A stretch of DNA of 64,000 nt from an uncultured Oscillospiraceae bacterium (GTDB taxonomy: Bacteria > Bacillota > Clostridia > Oscillospirales > Ruminococcaceae): contig CAKQGD010000003.1 of assembly GCA_934232845.1 (NCBI GenBank), positions 9,808-73,807 on the forward strand. The letters are read 5' to 3'. Under the pieces are notes generated by a model. It was given only the letters and a program-made list of their open reading frames with translations, ran no database searches and was not told the origin of the DNA. The number at the start of each line of letters is the position of its first letter. Position 1 is the first letter of the stretch. Shown here piece after piece: positions 1-8,458 of the stretch. The translations under genes were made by a program, and so were the position numbers.

Positions 1-564
1 TCCACCATCAGCAATCTTTCGTATATGCTGTTCGGCGCTATGCTGATGTCCCCTGCGGGAATGGCCGGCGCGCTGCTGCATATGATTGTGCACAGCGTTC
101 TGAAAATTGTGCTGTTTTTCTGTGCAGGCACACTCCTATGCCAAACACATCACAAGGGAGAATACCTTTTTCAATTCGGCGGCTTCGGCAGAAAAATGCC
201 CTTCACTTTCGCTGCGTTCACAATTGCTTCTCTTGGGTTGATCGGTGTTCCTCCTTTTCCCGGATATATTAGCAAATGGGCCATTGCCCTCGCCGCCGTA
301 CAGGACGGCTCTCCCCTCGCCCTCGCGGGTGCGGCGGCGCTGTGTCTCTCGGCGTTTCTGACGGGATTGTATCTGTTCGGTGTTCTAACTCCCGCCTATT
401 TTCCGGGTGAAAATGATCTTGCCCGCGCAATCGATACCGCCGGAGATCCCGGCTGGAAGATGAAAACAAGTCTCGCTGTCCTGACGGCCTTCGGCTTGCT
501 TTTGATGGCTGCGGCAGCTTCGCTCAACGATTTGACCGCCCTTGTATCGGGCGGACTGCTGTGA
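1..564 (+). CDS. Complex I / Mrp-type proton-pumping membrane subunit (NuoN/NuoM/MrpD-like), 5' truncated by the window
   Basis: The frame is open from base 1 (Ser-Thr-Ile-Ser-Asn-Leu-Ser-Tyr...), so this is the C-terminal 187 residues of a longer protein. It is strongly hydrophobic, with about five membrane segments. It keeps the signature STISxLSYM followed by a helix with His, His and Lys (HMIVHSVLK) and a later GxPPFPGYISKW loop. These are hallmarks of the antiporter-like subunits of NADH dehydrogenase, Mrp antiporters and membrane-bound hydrogenases, which move H+ or Na+ across the membrane. The next gene starts 18 bp downstream and belongs to the same superfamily, so the two form the end of a multi-subunit respiratory or hydrogenase operon. 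Which complex cannot be decided from this fragment. Confidence 0.85.
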   Translation, partial: STISNLSYMLFGAMLMSPAGMAGALLHMIVHSVLKIVLFFCAGTLLCQTHHKGEYLFQFGGFGRKMPFTFAAFTIASLGLIGVPPFPGYISKWAIALAAVQDGSPLALAGAAALCLSAFLTGLYLFGVLTPAYFPGENDLARAIDTAGDPGWKMKTSLAVLTAFGLLLMAAAASLNDLTALVSGGLL

Positions 565-582
565 GGAAAGAGAGGTAAAAAA

Positions 583-2604
583 ATGAACCCGAACGCCTTT
601 TTTTCCTCATTGGTGTTTTTTCTTATTCTGACGCCTTTTTTTGCCGGAGTGTCTGTCTTTTGGCTCGACCGCGCTTTCGGTGCGCGTGCACGCGATCTCT
701 GCGCCTGTATCACGACTGCCGTCATATTCGCGGGCTGTCTGGCGCTTGGTCAATGTCTCGGGCATTCATTCGATCTTTTTTCCGTGTTCGGCATGGGGGT
801 AGGATTTTCCCTCTCCGGCCTGCAATGGCTTTTGTGCCTGCTCGCGGGATTTTTGTGGCTGATGTCGCACCTGTTCGCGACCTACTATATGGCATCTTAT
901 CACAGCGTAGGGCGCTACTGCATGTTCAGCCTGTTCACGCTCGGGGCGATACTCGGGGTATTTCTGTCGGCAGACTTTTATACGGCCCTTGTCTTTTTTG
1001 AAATTATGAGCGTCACCAGCTGGGTTCTCGTCATCCACGAGCGCTCAGAGGGTGCTCTTGACGCTGCAAAAAGCTATCTTGCCTTTGCGGTGATCGGCGG
1101 ACTTGTTACACTGATGGGGCTGTTTCTGCTGTTCTCTCTGTGCGGCACCGTTCGCTTTGATGAGCTCGGCGCGGCCGCCGCGCTTGTCAAAAGCCGAAAA
1201 TCGCTCTATACGGCGGGCGCCCTCACGATGGTGGGCTTTGCCGCAAAGGCCGGCATGTGGCCGCTGCATACATGGCTTCCGGCGGCGCATCCCGTCGCGC
1301 CGGTTCCCGCGTCGGCCCTGCTCTCCGGCATCATCACAAAGGCCGGCGTATTCGGCATTTTTGCAGTCTCCGCAAAAATTTTTCTGCACGACGCCGCATG
1401 GGGTTTCTTCCTTTTATGCTTCGGCACAATTACAATGGCAGCCGGCGCCGTGCTGGCGGTTTTTTCGGTCAACCTCAAACGCACGCTCGCCTGCTCAAGC
1501 ATGAGCCAGATCGGCTTCATCCTCGTCGGTGTGGGAATGCAGGGCCTGCTCGGCGAGCACAACGCGCTTGCGGTCTGGGGCAGTATTCTGCACGTCGTCA
1601 ATCATTCCCTGCTCAAGCTCTGTCTGTTCTCCTGCTCCGGCGTTGTCGTGCATCTGCTGCACCGGCTCGATCTCAATGACATACGCGGCTGCGGCAGAGG
1701 AAAGCCCCTCTTCTGCTTTGCTTTTCTGTCCGGCGTGCTCGGTATCACCGGCGTACCCGGATGGAACGGCTATATCAGCAAGACGCTGCTGCATGAAAGC
1801 ATCGTGGAATGGATCGGGCACCTTGAGCATCTCGGACAATCCGCCGCTTTCTTCAAGGGTGTGGAATGGATTTTTCTGATCTCCGGCGGACTGACCGCCG
1901 CATATATGCTGAAACTGTTTGTCTGTCTTTTTCTTGAAAAACCGCCGGCCGGCACACATCCGCATGAGGGTGCGTACCTGACACGGTCCGCCGCGTTCGT
2001 TCTCGCAGTTTCCGGAGGCGTTCTTCCTGTTTTGGGACTGCTTCCCCATCAGACATTCGACCGTATCGCCTCTCTGGCAGACGGCTTCTTCTCCTCGCAG
2101 GGACCGGATCACCTGATTCACTATTTCAGCCTCGTTAATCTCAAAGGATCGATCATCAGCCTTTTCATCGGCGTGGCGGTCTATTTCGGCGTGGTGCGCA
2201 CTTTTTTGATGAAAGACGGGCGCTATCTTGATCGCTGGCCTGTATGGCTTGATCTGGAGAAAAAGCTTTATCGTCCCGCACTGCTCGGCACCGCTCAGCT
2301 TTGCGGCGGCATCCTTGCATTTTTAAACCGCGCTCTTGTCTGGGGAATGCAGACTGCCATCCCGTTTATCGGCGCGTTTTTCGCACGTCTGCTCTCCAGC
2401 CTGTTTGAGTGGCTGACCGCTTTTCTGCGCGGTATTCTCTTTCTGGGAGCATCGGAGACGATTACCTTTAAGGAGAACGAAACCTTTGCCGTATACGAAA
2501 AAGATGTCACCGGTACGCGGGGCTTTCGCGGAACGCTGGCCTTCGGCTTTTTGATGTTCGGTATGGCGCTAGCGGGTATTTTTGCATATGTGCTTTTTTT
2601 CTAA
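583..2604 (+). CDS. Complex I subunit 5-like (NuoL/MrpA/HyfB family) proton-conducting membrane transporter
   Basis: A 673-residue polytopic membrane protein with about 14 helices. Around residues 225-250 it carries the conserved motif HTWLPAAHPVAPVPASALLSG, typical of NuoL/NuoM/MrpA. It is followed by a Lys-containing TM helix and the SSMSQIGFI segment. A GxPGWNGYISK loop lies near residue 390. An amphipathic and C-terminal helical extension follows, as in NuoL-type subunits. Start ATG at 583 has an AAAGAGAGG-type ribosome site. With the upstream gene it forms a two-antiporter module, probably the last genes of a membrane-bound NADH/ferredoxin oxidoreductase, Mrp or energy-converting hydrogenase operon. 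The exact complex is not determinable here. Confidence 0.88.
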   Translation: MNPNAFFSSLVFFLILTPFFAGVSVFWLDRAFGARARDLCACITTAVIFAGCLALGQCLGHSFDLFSVFGMGVGFSLSGLQWLLCLLAGFLWLMSHLFATYYMASYHSVGRYCMFSLFTLGAILGVFLSADFYTALVFFEIMSVTSWVLVIHERSEGALDAAKSYLAFAVIGGLVTLMGLFLLFSLCGTVRFDELGAAAALVKSRKSLYTAGALTMVGFAAKAGMWPLHTWLPAAHPVAPVPASALLSGIITKAGVFGIFAVSAKIFLHDAAWGFFLLCFGTITMAAGAVLAVFSVNLKRTLACSSMSQIGFILVGVGMQGLLGEHNALAVWGSILHVVNHSLLKLCLFSCSGVVVHLLHRLDLNDIRGCGRGKPLFCFAFLSGVLGITGVPGWNGYISKTLLHESIVEWIGHLEHLGQSAAFFKGVEWIFLISGGLTAAYMLKLFVCLFLEKPPAGTHPHEGAYLTRSAAFVLAVSGGVLPVLGLLPHQTFDRIASLADGFFSSQGPDHLIHYFSLVNLKGSIISLFIGVAVYFGVVRTFLMKDGRYLDRWPVWLDLEKKLYRPALLGTAQLCGGILAFLNRALVWGMQTAIPFIGAFFARLLSSLFEWLTAFLRGILFLGASETITFKENETFAVYEKDVTGTRGFRGTLAFGFLMFGMALAGIFAYVLFF

Positions 2605-2699
2605 AACCTCTTTGTGATGCGCACATGTGTGAATTTGACAGTTTAGGTTCGAAACATTTGCCGTTCTTTTTCCGTTCCGACGAAAAGGATCTGCCGCGC

Positions 2700-2728
2700 T
2701 TGACAAATTCAATTTCTCATATGATAAT
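2700..2728 (+). promoter_or_regulatory. Sigma-A promoter upstream of the OCD-family gene
   Basis: Perfect -35 TTGACA (2700-2705), 17-bp spacer and -10 GATAAT (2723-2728). Transcription would begin near 2735, immediately at the start of a strong hairpin, and read into the cyclodeaminase-family gene at 2845. Confidence 0.65.
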
Positions 2729-2736
2729 TATTTCGC

Positions 2737-2790
2737 AATGCGAAGCGTTTTTCGTCCTCCGCGGCAAGCAGGCGCTTCGCATTTCTTTTT
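2737..2790 (+). terminator. Terminator-like hairpin between the complex I-type operon and the OCD gene
   Basis: Arms AATGCGAAGCG (2737-2747) and CGCTTCGCATT (2773-2783) form an 11-bp perfect stem followed by TCTTTTTCTTT. It can end the upstream membrane-subunit operon. Because it lies just after the promoter at 2700-2728, it could also act as a 5' stem-loop or attenuator for the next gene. Confidence 0.7.
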
Positions 2791-2844
2791 CTTTGCCGAA
2801 CCGTCAAAAGTTTGAATCACGATAAAAAAGGAGACATTTTCACC

Positions 2845-3879
2845 ATGCTGCATTCCACCGATTCTGAAATTCTGTTTCTGAAACAGGAAGAAGTCGTTTC
2901 GGCCGGTCTGCTCGATATGAAGCAGATCATCGCCGCCACCGAAAAGACCTATCGCCTGCTCGGCCGGGGCGAGATCAAAAATCCGCCCAAAGTACGCACA
3001 TCGATTCCCGACGAAGAAAACTGGACGTCCTTTTTCACCTCAATGCCCTGCTACATCGGCGGCGACGTAAATGTCGGCGGCATTAAATGGGCCGCAGAAT
3101 CGAAAAAGAATGCCTCCACCCCCGGTATTCCCTACGGCATTGACATCACGATCCTCAGCGACCCGGAAACCGTTCTGCCGTTCTGCATTCTGGACGGCAC
3201 GGTCATTACGGCCCTGCGCACCTCCGCCGTCGGCGCTCTGCTTGCAAAATACTCCGCGCCGTCGAACGCCGAAACCGCTTCTCTGATCGGTGCGGGCGTC
3301 ATCGGCCGCACAATGCTCATGGCAATCTGCGAGACGATTCCCACTTTAAAGAAAATCTTCCTTTGTGATCTTGACGAAGGCAAGGCCAAATCCCTCGCCG
3401 CCGAGCTGCAGTCTCAGTGCCCGGCCGAAATCGTTCCCACCACCGACAGCAAGGCAGCCGCCCTGCAGTCTCAGGTGATTGTGACCGAGACCACCACTAC
3501 CCGTCCCTTTGTCGACAAATCGTGGCTGCCGCACGGCTGCGGACTTGTCTCGATGGCGACCAACGAAATCGAGCTTGATGTTGTGCGCAGCGCAGACGTT
3601 ATCTGCATTGATTACTGGAAACAGATGATCACACAGAATTGCAAAGCCGTCGGCCAACTCTACCACAGCGGTGAACTGTGCTACGAAGACGTCTGCGAGC
3701 TTTCCGACCTGATTCTCGGCACAAAGCCGGGCCGCACGTCGGACGATCAGTTTGTTTTTGCCACCTCGATGGGTATCGGCGCTTTGGACATCATGATCGG
3801 ATATGAGCTTTACAAAAACGCCGTTAAGATGGGGCTCGGCACCAAGGTACGCCTGTGGGACAAGCCCCTTTGGGAATAA
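2845..3879 (+). CDS. Ornithine cyclodeaminase / mu-crystallin family NAD(P)-dependent enzyme
   Basis: A 344-residue protein of the OCD/mu-crystallin/alanine dehydrogenase (AlaDH-OCD) family. It has an N-terminal substrate domain, with conserved Arg/Lys in KVRTSIP and the GGIKWAA segment. The Rossmann motif IGAGVIGRTM lies near residue 150, with an acidic residue (CDLDEGK) at the end of beta-2, consistent with NAD binding. Members convert ornithine to proline, reduce imino acids, or deaminate amino acids. Specificity cannot be read from sequence. The ATG at 2845 is preceded by AAAAAAGGAGA at good spacing and is preferred to a TTG at 2812. The gene is monocistronic, with its own promoter and a strong downstream terminator. 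Confidence 0.85.
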   Translation: MLHSTDSEILFLKQEEVVSAGLLDMKQIIAATEKTYRLLGRGEIKNPPKVRTSIPDEENWTSFFTSMPCYIGGDVNVGGIKWAAESKKNASTPGIPYGIDITILSDPETVLPFCILDGTVITALRTSAVGALLAKYSAPSNAETASLIGAGVIGRTMLMAICETIPTLKKIFLCDLDEGKAKSLAAELQSQCPAEIVPTTDSKAAALQSQVIVTETTTTRPFVDKSWLPHGCGLVSMATNEIELDVVRSADVICIDYWKQMITQNCKAVGQLYHSGELCYEDVCELSDLILGTKPGRTSDDQFVFATSMGIGALDIMIGYELYKNAVKMGLGTKVRLWDKPLWE

Positions 3880-3895
3880 TCAAACGGCTTTCTCT

Positions 3896-3930
3896 CCCCG
3901 AAAAGGAAAGTTCCTTTTCGGGGATTTTTC
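3896..3930 (+). terminator. Rho-independent terminator after the OCD-family gene
   Basis: CCCCGAAAAGGAA and TTCCTTTTCGGGG form a 13-bp stem with a 2-nt loop (3896-3923), followed by ATTTTTC. Confidence 0.9.
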
Positions 3931-3987
3931 TCTTTCGGCTTAAAACGCCGGCTGCCGCGCTTGTCCAGATTTCTTTACAAAAAGTCC

Positions 3988-4015
3988 TTGTTTTTGAAAC
4001 CTCTGGGAATATAAT
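3988..4015 (+). promoter_or_regulatory. Sigma-A promoter of htpG
   Basis: -35 TTGTTT (3988-3993), 16-bp spacer and a perfect -10 TATAAT (4010-4015). No CIRCE inverted repeat is visible near it. Confidence 0.6.
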
Positions 4016-4050
4016 AAGAATTGTGAATTTTTTTAACAGAGGCGAATGAT

Positions 4051-5970
4051 ATGCGTAAAAAGCAATTCAAAACAGAATCAAAAAAAATGCTCGACATGAT
4101 GATCAACTCGATCTACACCCATGACGAGATCTTTCTGCGAGAGCTCATTTCCAACGCAAGCGACGCCATCGACAAACGCAGCTTCCGCGCGCTGACGGAC
4201 GAGGCCGCCCGCCTGCCGCAGGGCGAAGAGTACGAAATCACCGTGGCCGCCGACAAGGATGCGCGCACGCTGACCATCACCGACAACGGCTGCGGCATGA
4301 CGGCGGATGAGCTGGAGCAGAACCTCGGCACAATCGCCCGCAGCGGCTCGCTCGCATTTAAGCAGGAAAACGCAGAGCAGCAAAGCGCGGCAGACATCAT
4401 CGGGCAGTTCGGCGTTGGATTTTATTCCGCTTTTATGGTCAGCAGCCGTGTCACGGTCGAGAGCCGTGCCGTCGGCGCCGAAAGCGCCTCTCTGTGGCAG
4501 TCTGAGGGCGCAGACGGATATTCCATCGGCGAGGGAACCCTTGAAAAAACCGGCACCCGCATCACGCTGTATCTGAAAGACGACACGGAAAACGAGCATT
4601 ACGGGCGTTTTCTCGAATCGTATGTGATCCGCCAGCTGGTAAAGAAATATTCCGACTATATTCACTGGCCGATCCGCATGCAGGTGGAAAAGCACAAGGT
4701 CAAAGAGGGCACCGGCACAGACGGCAATTCTCCCGAATACGAGGACGTTGTCGAGACCGAAACCTTCAACAGCATGGTGCCGATCTGGCATAAAAATCCG
4801 CACGACGTGACGCAGGAGGAATACGCCTCGTTCTACCGCGAGAAATTCTTTGATTTCGAACCTCCCGCACGCGTGATTCATTCCCGGGTAGAGGGCGCCG
4901 TCACCTATGAGACGCTGCTCTTTCTTCCGAATCATCCCCCGTTTGACTACTATTCCAAGGACTTTGAGAAGGGTTTGTCCCTCTACTCAAACGGCGTCAT
5001 GATCATGGAAAAATGCTCGGATCTGCTGCCGGATTATTTCAGTTTCGTGCGCGGTTTGGTAGACAGCAGTGATTTCACGCTGAATCTCTCCCGTGAGACA
5101 CTGCAGCACGACCACCAGCTTCGTCTGATTGCCAAAACGCTCGAGAAAAAAATCAAAAACGAGCTGTCGAAGATGATGTCCTCCGAACGCGAAGCATATG
5201 AAAAGTTCTTTGATGCGTTCGGCATTCAGCTCAAATACGGCGTTTATGCCGAATACGGCGCACACCGCGACGTATTGGAGGATCTGCTTCTCTTCCGCTC
5301 CACCAACGAAAAGAAATATACCTCTCTGAAAGAATACGTCGCCCGAATGCCCGAGAGCCAGAAGGACATCTATTACGCCTGCGGCGAGAGCGTTGACGCC
5401 TGCGCGATGCTGCCGCAGACGGCTGCCGTCGTGAAAAAAGGCTGCGAGGTTCTGCTGCTGACCGACGACGTGGACGAGTTTGCGCTCAAGGTGCTGGCAA
5501 GCTATGACGACAAGCGCTTTGTCAACGTGTGTGCAGAGGAATTGGATCTCTCCACCGAAGAGGAGAAAACCGCCCTTAAGGAGGAAAACGAGAAAGAAAA
5601 AGAGATGCTCGGCTTCCTCAAAGAATCCATCGGGAACGACGTCAGTGCCGTGCGCTTTACGAATACGCTCGAAGAACATCCCGTCTGTCTGTCCAGCGAG
5701 GGCGGCCTCTCCGCCGAGATGGAAAAAGTCCTCAAGAAGATGCCCGGTGCAGCGGGAGAAGTGCCGAAAGCCGCTCTTGTACTCGAAATCAACATGAAGC
5801 ACCCCGTCTGCGGCGCTCTGAAAAAGGCCTATGCCGAAAATCGGGAGGAAGCCGCCCGATGCGCAAAAATTCTATATGCCCAGGCTCGCCTGATCAGCGG
5901 ACTCGGCGTCGCAGATCCGACGGAGCTCAGCCGTCTTGTCTGTGAACTGATGACGGAAAAGCTCGGCTGA
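4051..5970 (+). CDS. htpG: HSP90-family molecular chaperone HtpG
   Basis: A 639-residue ATP-dependent chaperone acting in the cytoplasm. The N-terminal GHKL ATPase domain (about residues 1-215) shows ELISNASDAIDK (catalytic Glu and Mg-binding Asn), DNGCGM, and the lid/G2 motif GQFGVGFYSAFMV. The middle domain, with LNLSRETLQ and the catalytic-loop Arg, and the C-terminal dimerisation domain are full length. The start ATG at 4051 follows an AGAGGCG site. It stands alone between its own promoter and terminator. No dnaK/groE genes or heat-shock operator are seen nearby. Confidence 0.97.
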   Translation: MRKKQFKTESKKMLDMMINSIYTHDEIFLRELISNASDAIDKRSFRALTDEAARLPQGEEYEITVAADKDARTLTITDNGCGMTADELEQNLGTIARSGSLAFKQENAEQQSAADIIGQFGVGFYSAFMVSSRVTVESRAVGAESASLWQSEGADGYSIGEGTLEKTGTRITLYLKDDTENEHYGRFLESYVIRQLVKKYSDYIHWPIRMQVEKHKVKEGTGTDGNSPEYEDVVETETFNSMVPIWHKNPHDVTQEEYASFYREKFFDFEPPARVIHSRVEGAVTYETLLFLPNHPPFDYYSKDFEKGLSLYSNGVMIMEKCSDLLPDYFSFVRGLVDSSDFTLNLSRETLQHDHQLRLIAKTLEKKIKNELSKMMSSEREAYEKFFDAFGIQLKYGVYAEYGAHRDVLEDLLLFRSTNEKKYTSLKEYVARMPESQKDIYYACGESVDACAMLPQTAAVVKKGCEVLLLTDDVDEFALKVLASYDDKRFVNVCAEELDLSTEEEKTALKEENEKEKEMLGFLKESIGNDVSAVRFTNTLEEHPVCLSSEGGLSAEMEKVLKKMPGAAGEVPKAALVLEINMKHPVCGALKKAYAENREEAARCAKILYAQARLISGLGVADPTELSRLVCELMTEKLG

Positions 5971-5986
5971 ACCGCCTTTCACGCAA

Positions 5987-6025
5987 AAAACGCACGGCCG
6001 CTTTTCACGGCTGTGCGTTTTCTCT
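5987..6025 (+). terminator. Terminator after htpG
   Basis: AAAACGCACGGCCG pairs with CGGCTGTGCGTTTT (5987-6000 / 6008-6021), with one mismatch, followed by CTCTT. Confidence 0.85.
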
Positions 6026-6101
6026 TGCCGGCATATCTTGGTACACGGGCGGATAAAATTGCTTTGCCGGACTACTGCCGGAACAAGGGGAGGAAAATGC
6101 T

Positions 6102-6782
6102 GTGAAGAAGCCTCGTATTCTGCTTTCCGCCGCTTCAAAAAACGGCGCGATGAAAAATTATGCCCTCGCCGTGGAGGCCGCGGGCGGAACCGTTCTCGGA
6201 GGATACTGCCCTTCTGCCGCGCCGGATGAATACGACGGGCTGGTGCTCTGCGGAGGCGGCGACCTCGACCCGGCTCTCTACCACATGCCAAACTTAGGTT
6301 CAATCGAAATCGATTGTGCCCGCGACCGTGCAGAATGGAAGTTATTGGACGACTGTGTTCGTCTTGGCAAGCCTGTGCTTGGTATCTGCCGCGGGCTGCA
6401 ATTTATCAATGTATGGTTTGGCGGCACGCTTATACAAGATCTTACGCCCAATCTCAAAATATTCCACAGTCAGCAGAACGGCGCGGACGGTATCCATCCC
6501 ATTCGTACGGAAAAAAGCTGTCTTCTGCACAGCCTGTACGGCACGTGTCTTTCGGTCAACAGCGCACATCATCAGGCAATCGGTGCACTCGCACCGGGTT
6601 TGATTGTCTCCGCCCGGTCGGAGGGAGATGTGCCGGAGGCAGTTCTGCACGAGACGCTGCCCATTTTTGCCGTGCAGTTTCATCCGGAACGAATGTGTCT
6701 TTCCTATCAAACGCCGCAGCTGGCAAACGGACTTCTGCTCTTTTCGCGGTTTATCGCACTTTGCGAGAGGAAAGGACTGTAA
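6102..6782 (+). CDS. Gamma-glutamyl-gamma-aminobutyrate hydrolase family protein (peptidase C26, PuuD-like)
   Basis: A 226-residue class I glutamine amidotransferase-like hydrolase. It contains the substrate-binding GGGDLDPALY motif, the nucleophile Cys in GICRGLQFIN (near residue 96), and the His-Glu pair in FHPE (near residue 198), so the catalytic triad is intact. Family members cleave gamma-glutamyl amides such as gamma-Glu-GABA in putrescine catabolism, or gamma-glutamyl peptides. The start is a GTG at 6102 behind AGGGGAGG. The following small gene begins 16 bp downstream, so the two are probably co-transcribed. No polyamine genes are nearby, so the natural substrate is open. Confidence 0.88.
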   Translation: MKKPRILLSAASKNGAMKNYALAVEAAGGTVLGGYCPSAAPDEYDGLVLCGGGDLDPALYHMPNLGSIEIDCARDRAEWKLLDDCVRLGKPVLGICRGLQFINVWFGGTLIQDLTPNLKIFHSQQNGADGIHPIRTEKSCLLHSLYGTCLSVNSAHHQAIGALAPGLIVSARSEGDVPEAVLHETLPIFAVQFHPERMCLSYQTPQLANGLLLFSRFIALCERKGL

Positions 6783-6798
6783 AAAGGAGAAAATACTT

Positions 6799-6990
6799 AT
6801 GAAACGATACGAATATGTCGGCGTGCACATTGGAAAATGGATCGGCGCCGGTTCGCAGGAGCATCGCGCCGTCATTGACGAATACGCCGCGCACGGCTGG
6901 CGGTATGTCGGCTTTGTACCGACAGCGATCAGCGACTACGGCAAATTTAAAGAAATCGACCTGATTTTTGAAAGGGATACGGATCTCTGA
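6799..6990 (+). CDS. DUF4177 family small protein
   Basis: A 63-residue soluble protein (MKRYEYVGVHIG... HGWRYVGFVP... EIDLIFERD) matching the DUF4177 pattern: an alternating beta-strand protein with a central 'GW.YV..VP' and a terminal 'I.LIFER'. Function is unknown. The ATG at 6799 has AAAAAGGAGAAAA upstream. It is probably the second gene of a two-gene transcript with the C26 hydrolase and ends at the bidirectional terminator at 7024. Confidence 0.75.
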   Translation: MKRYEYVGVHIGKWIGAGSQEHRAVIDEYAAHGWRYVGFVPTAISDYGKFKEIDLIFERDTDL

Positions 6991-7023
6991 TTTTTCTTTG
7001 AGCCTATATTTATTTTCTGTTAT

Positions 7024-7067
7024 AAAAACGGTCCTGTTCCCTCTTTCGGGCGCAGGACCGCTTTTTA
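7024..7067. terminator. Bidirectional terminator between the DUF4177 gene and fumC
   Basis: CGGTCCTG (7029-7036) pairs with CAGGACCG (7053-7060). It is flanked by AAAAA on the left and CTTTTTAT on the right, so it can serve the plus-strand DUF4177 transcript and the converging minus-strand fumC transcript. Confidence 0.88.
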
Positions 7068-7072
7068 TAAGC

Positions 7073-8443
7073 TTATGCCATTTCTTCTGGATGAAACACC
7101 TCGTCAAAGCGCTCTTTGGTCAAAAAGCCCAGCGCTATACACGCTTCGCGCAGGCTCGTCCCCTCTGCATAGGCTTTTTTGGCGACCTTTGCGGCATTTT
7201 CATAACCGATATAGGGATTCAGAGCCGTGACAAGCATCAGCGAACGGTCAAGATTTTCACGCATTTTTACACGGTCAGCGACAATTCCATCTGCACAGCG
7301 CAAACGAAAAGAACGCATCGCATCGGTCAGCAAGCGCGCCGACTGGAGACAGTTATAAATGCACACACGCATAAACACATTTAATTCAAAGTTTCCCTGT
7401 GATGCGGCCATTGCGACGGCGGCGTCGTTTGACATGACCTGCACGGCGACCATCGTGACCGCCTCGCACTGGGTCGGATTGACCTTGCCGGGCATAATCG
7501 ATGAACCGGGCTCGTTCTCGGGAATACGAATTTCTCCCAGTCCGCAGCGCGGGCCGCTCGCAAGCCAGCGCACATCGTTGGCAATCTTCATCAGGTCGGC
7601 GGCAAGCGCCTTCATCGCGCCGTGGGCAAAGACCAGCTCGTCTTTGGACGTAAGCGCGTGAAACTTGTTTTGTGCCGTGACAAAGGGCTTTCCCGTCAGG
7701 GCGGCGATTTCCTCCGCGGCGGCTTCTGCAAAACCAGAGGGCGCATTTAATCCCGTACCGACGGCCGTTCCCCCAAGCGCCAGTTCACAGAGTCCCGGCA
7801 GGGCCGCGCGCAGCATGGCGGCACATTTTTCCAGCATGCCGCGCCAGCCGCTGATCTCCTGTGAAAAACGGATCGGCACCGCGTCCTGCAAATGGGTGCG
7901 TCCGCTCTTGACGGCGTCCGTATTCTCCGTTTCCAGTCGGGCAAAACACGCGGTCAGCGCCTCCAGATCAGGAAGCAGCCCATCGGAAAGCGTCAGCACG
8001 GCGGCAATATGCATTGCCGTGGGGAACGTATCGTTTGAACTCTGAGAACAGTTGACGTCATCGTTTGGATGCAGCAGCACCTTGCCCGCGACAGCGTTGC
8101 CGCGGTTCGCAATGACCTCGTTGGCATTCATGTTCGACTGCGTGCCCGAGCCGGTCTGCCAGACGACAAGAGGAAAATGCGCCGACAAGTCTTTGGAAAG
8201 AATTTCTTTGCAGGCCGTCTCGATTGCGGCAAGCTTTTCGTCTGTAATCTTCTGAGGACAGAGGCGGTGGTTGGCGCGTGCGGCGGCAAGCTTTAAAATA
8301 CCGAAAGCATGGATGATTTCGTCCGGCATTTTTTCCGTGCCGATGGGGAAATTGCGGCGGCTGCGCTCGGTCTGCGCGCCCCACCAGCAGTCAGCGGGAA
8401 CGGAAACCTCACCCATAGAGTCATGTTCGATGCGGTATTCCAC
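7073..8443 (-). CDS. fumC: Class II fumarate hydratase
   Basis: A 456-residue, full-length cytoplasmic lyase that interconverts fumarate and L-malate. Family signatures are present: the GSGTQSNMNANEV segment, the TDH-equivalent NDDVNCSQSSNDTFPTA, GRTHLQDAVP, the catalytic-loop GSSIMPGKVNP, and FELNVFMRV. Start is a GTG (8443) with AAGGGGG upstream. It lies 15 bp downstream of the malic enzyme gene on the same strand, so pyruvate, malate and fumarate conversion are co-regulated as a short C4-dicarboxylic acid branch. In a fermenter this branch would run reductively toward fumarate/succinate or feed malate into pyruvate. Confidence 0.96.
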   Translation of the reverse strand: MEYRIEHDSMGEVSVPADCWWGAQTERSRRNFPIGTEKMPDEIIHAFGILKLAAARANHRLCPQKITDEKLAAIETACKEILSKDLSAHFPLVVWQTGSGTQSNMNANEVIANRGNAVAGKVLLHPNDDVNCSQSSNDTFPTAMHIAAVLTLSDGLLPDLEALTACFARLETENTDAVKSGRTHLQDAVPIRFSQEISGWRGMLEKCAAMLRAALPGLCELALGGTAVGTGLNAPSGFAEAAAEEIAALTGKPFVTAQNKFHALTSKDELVFAHGAMKALAADLMKIANDVRWLASGPRCGLGEIRIPENEPGSSIMPGKVNPTQCEAVTMVAVQVMSNDAAVAMAASQGNFELNVFMRVCIYNCLQSARLLTDAMRSFRLRCADGIVADRVKMRENLDRSLMLVTALNPYIGYENAAKVAKKAYAEGTSLREACIALGFLTKERFDEVFHPEEMA

Positions 8444-8458
8444 CCAAAAGCCCCCTTC

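Noticed and set aside
2625..2825. A 66-codon frame between the complex I-type gene and the OCD gene
   Set aside because: It covers a promoter and a terminator hairpin, has no ribosome site and no family match.
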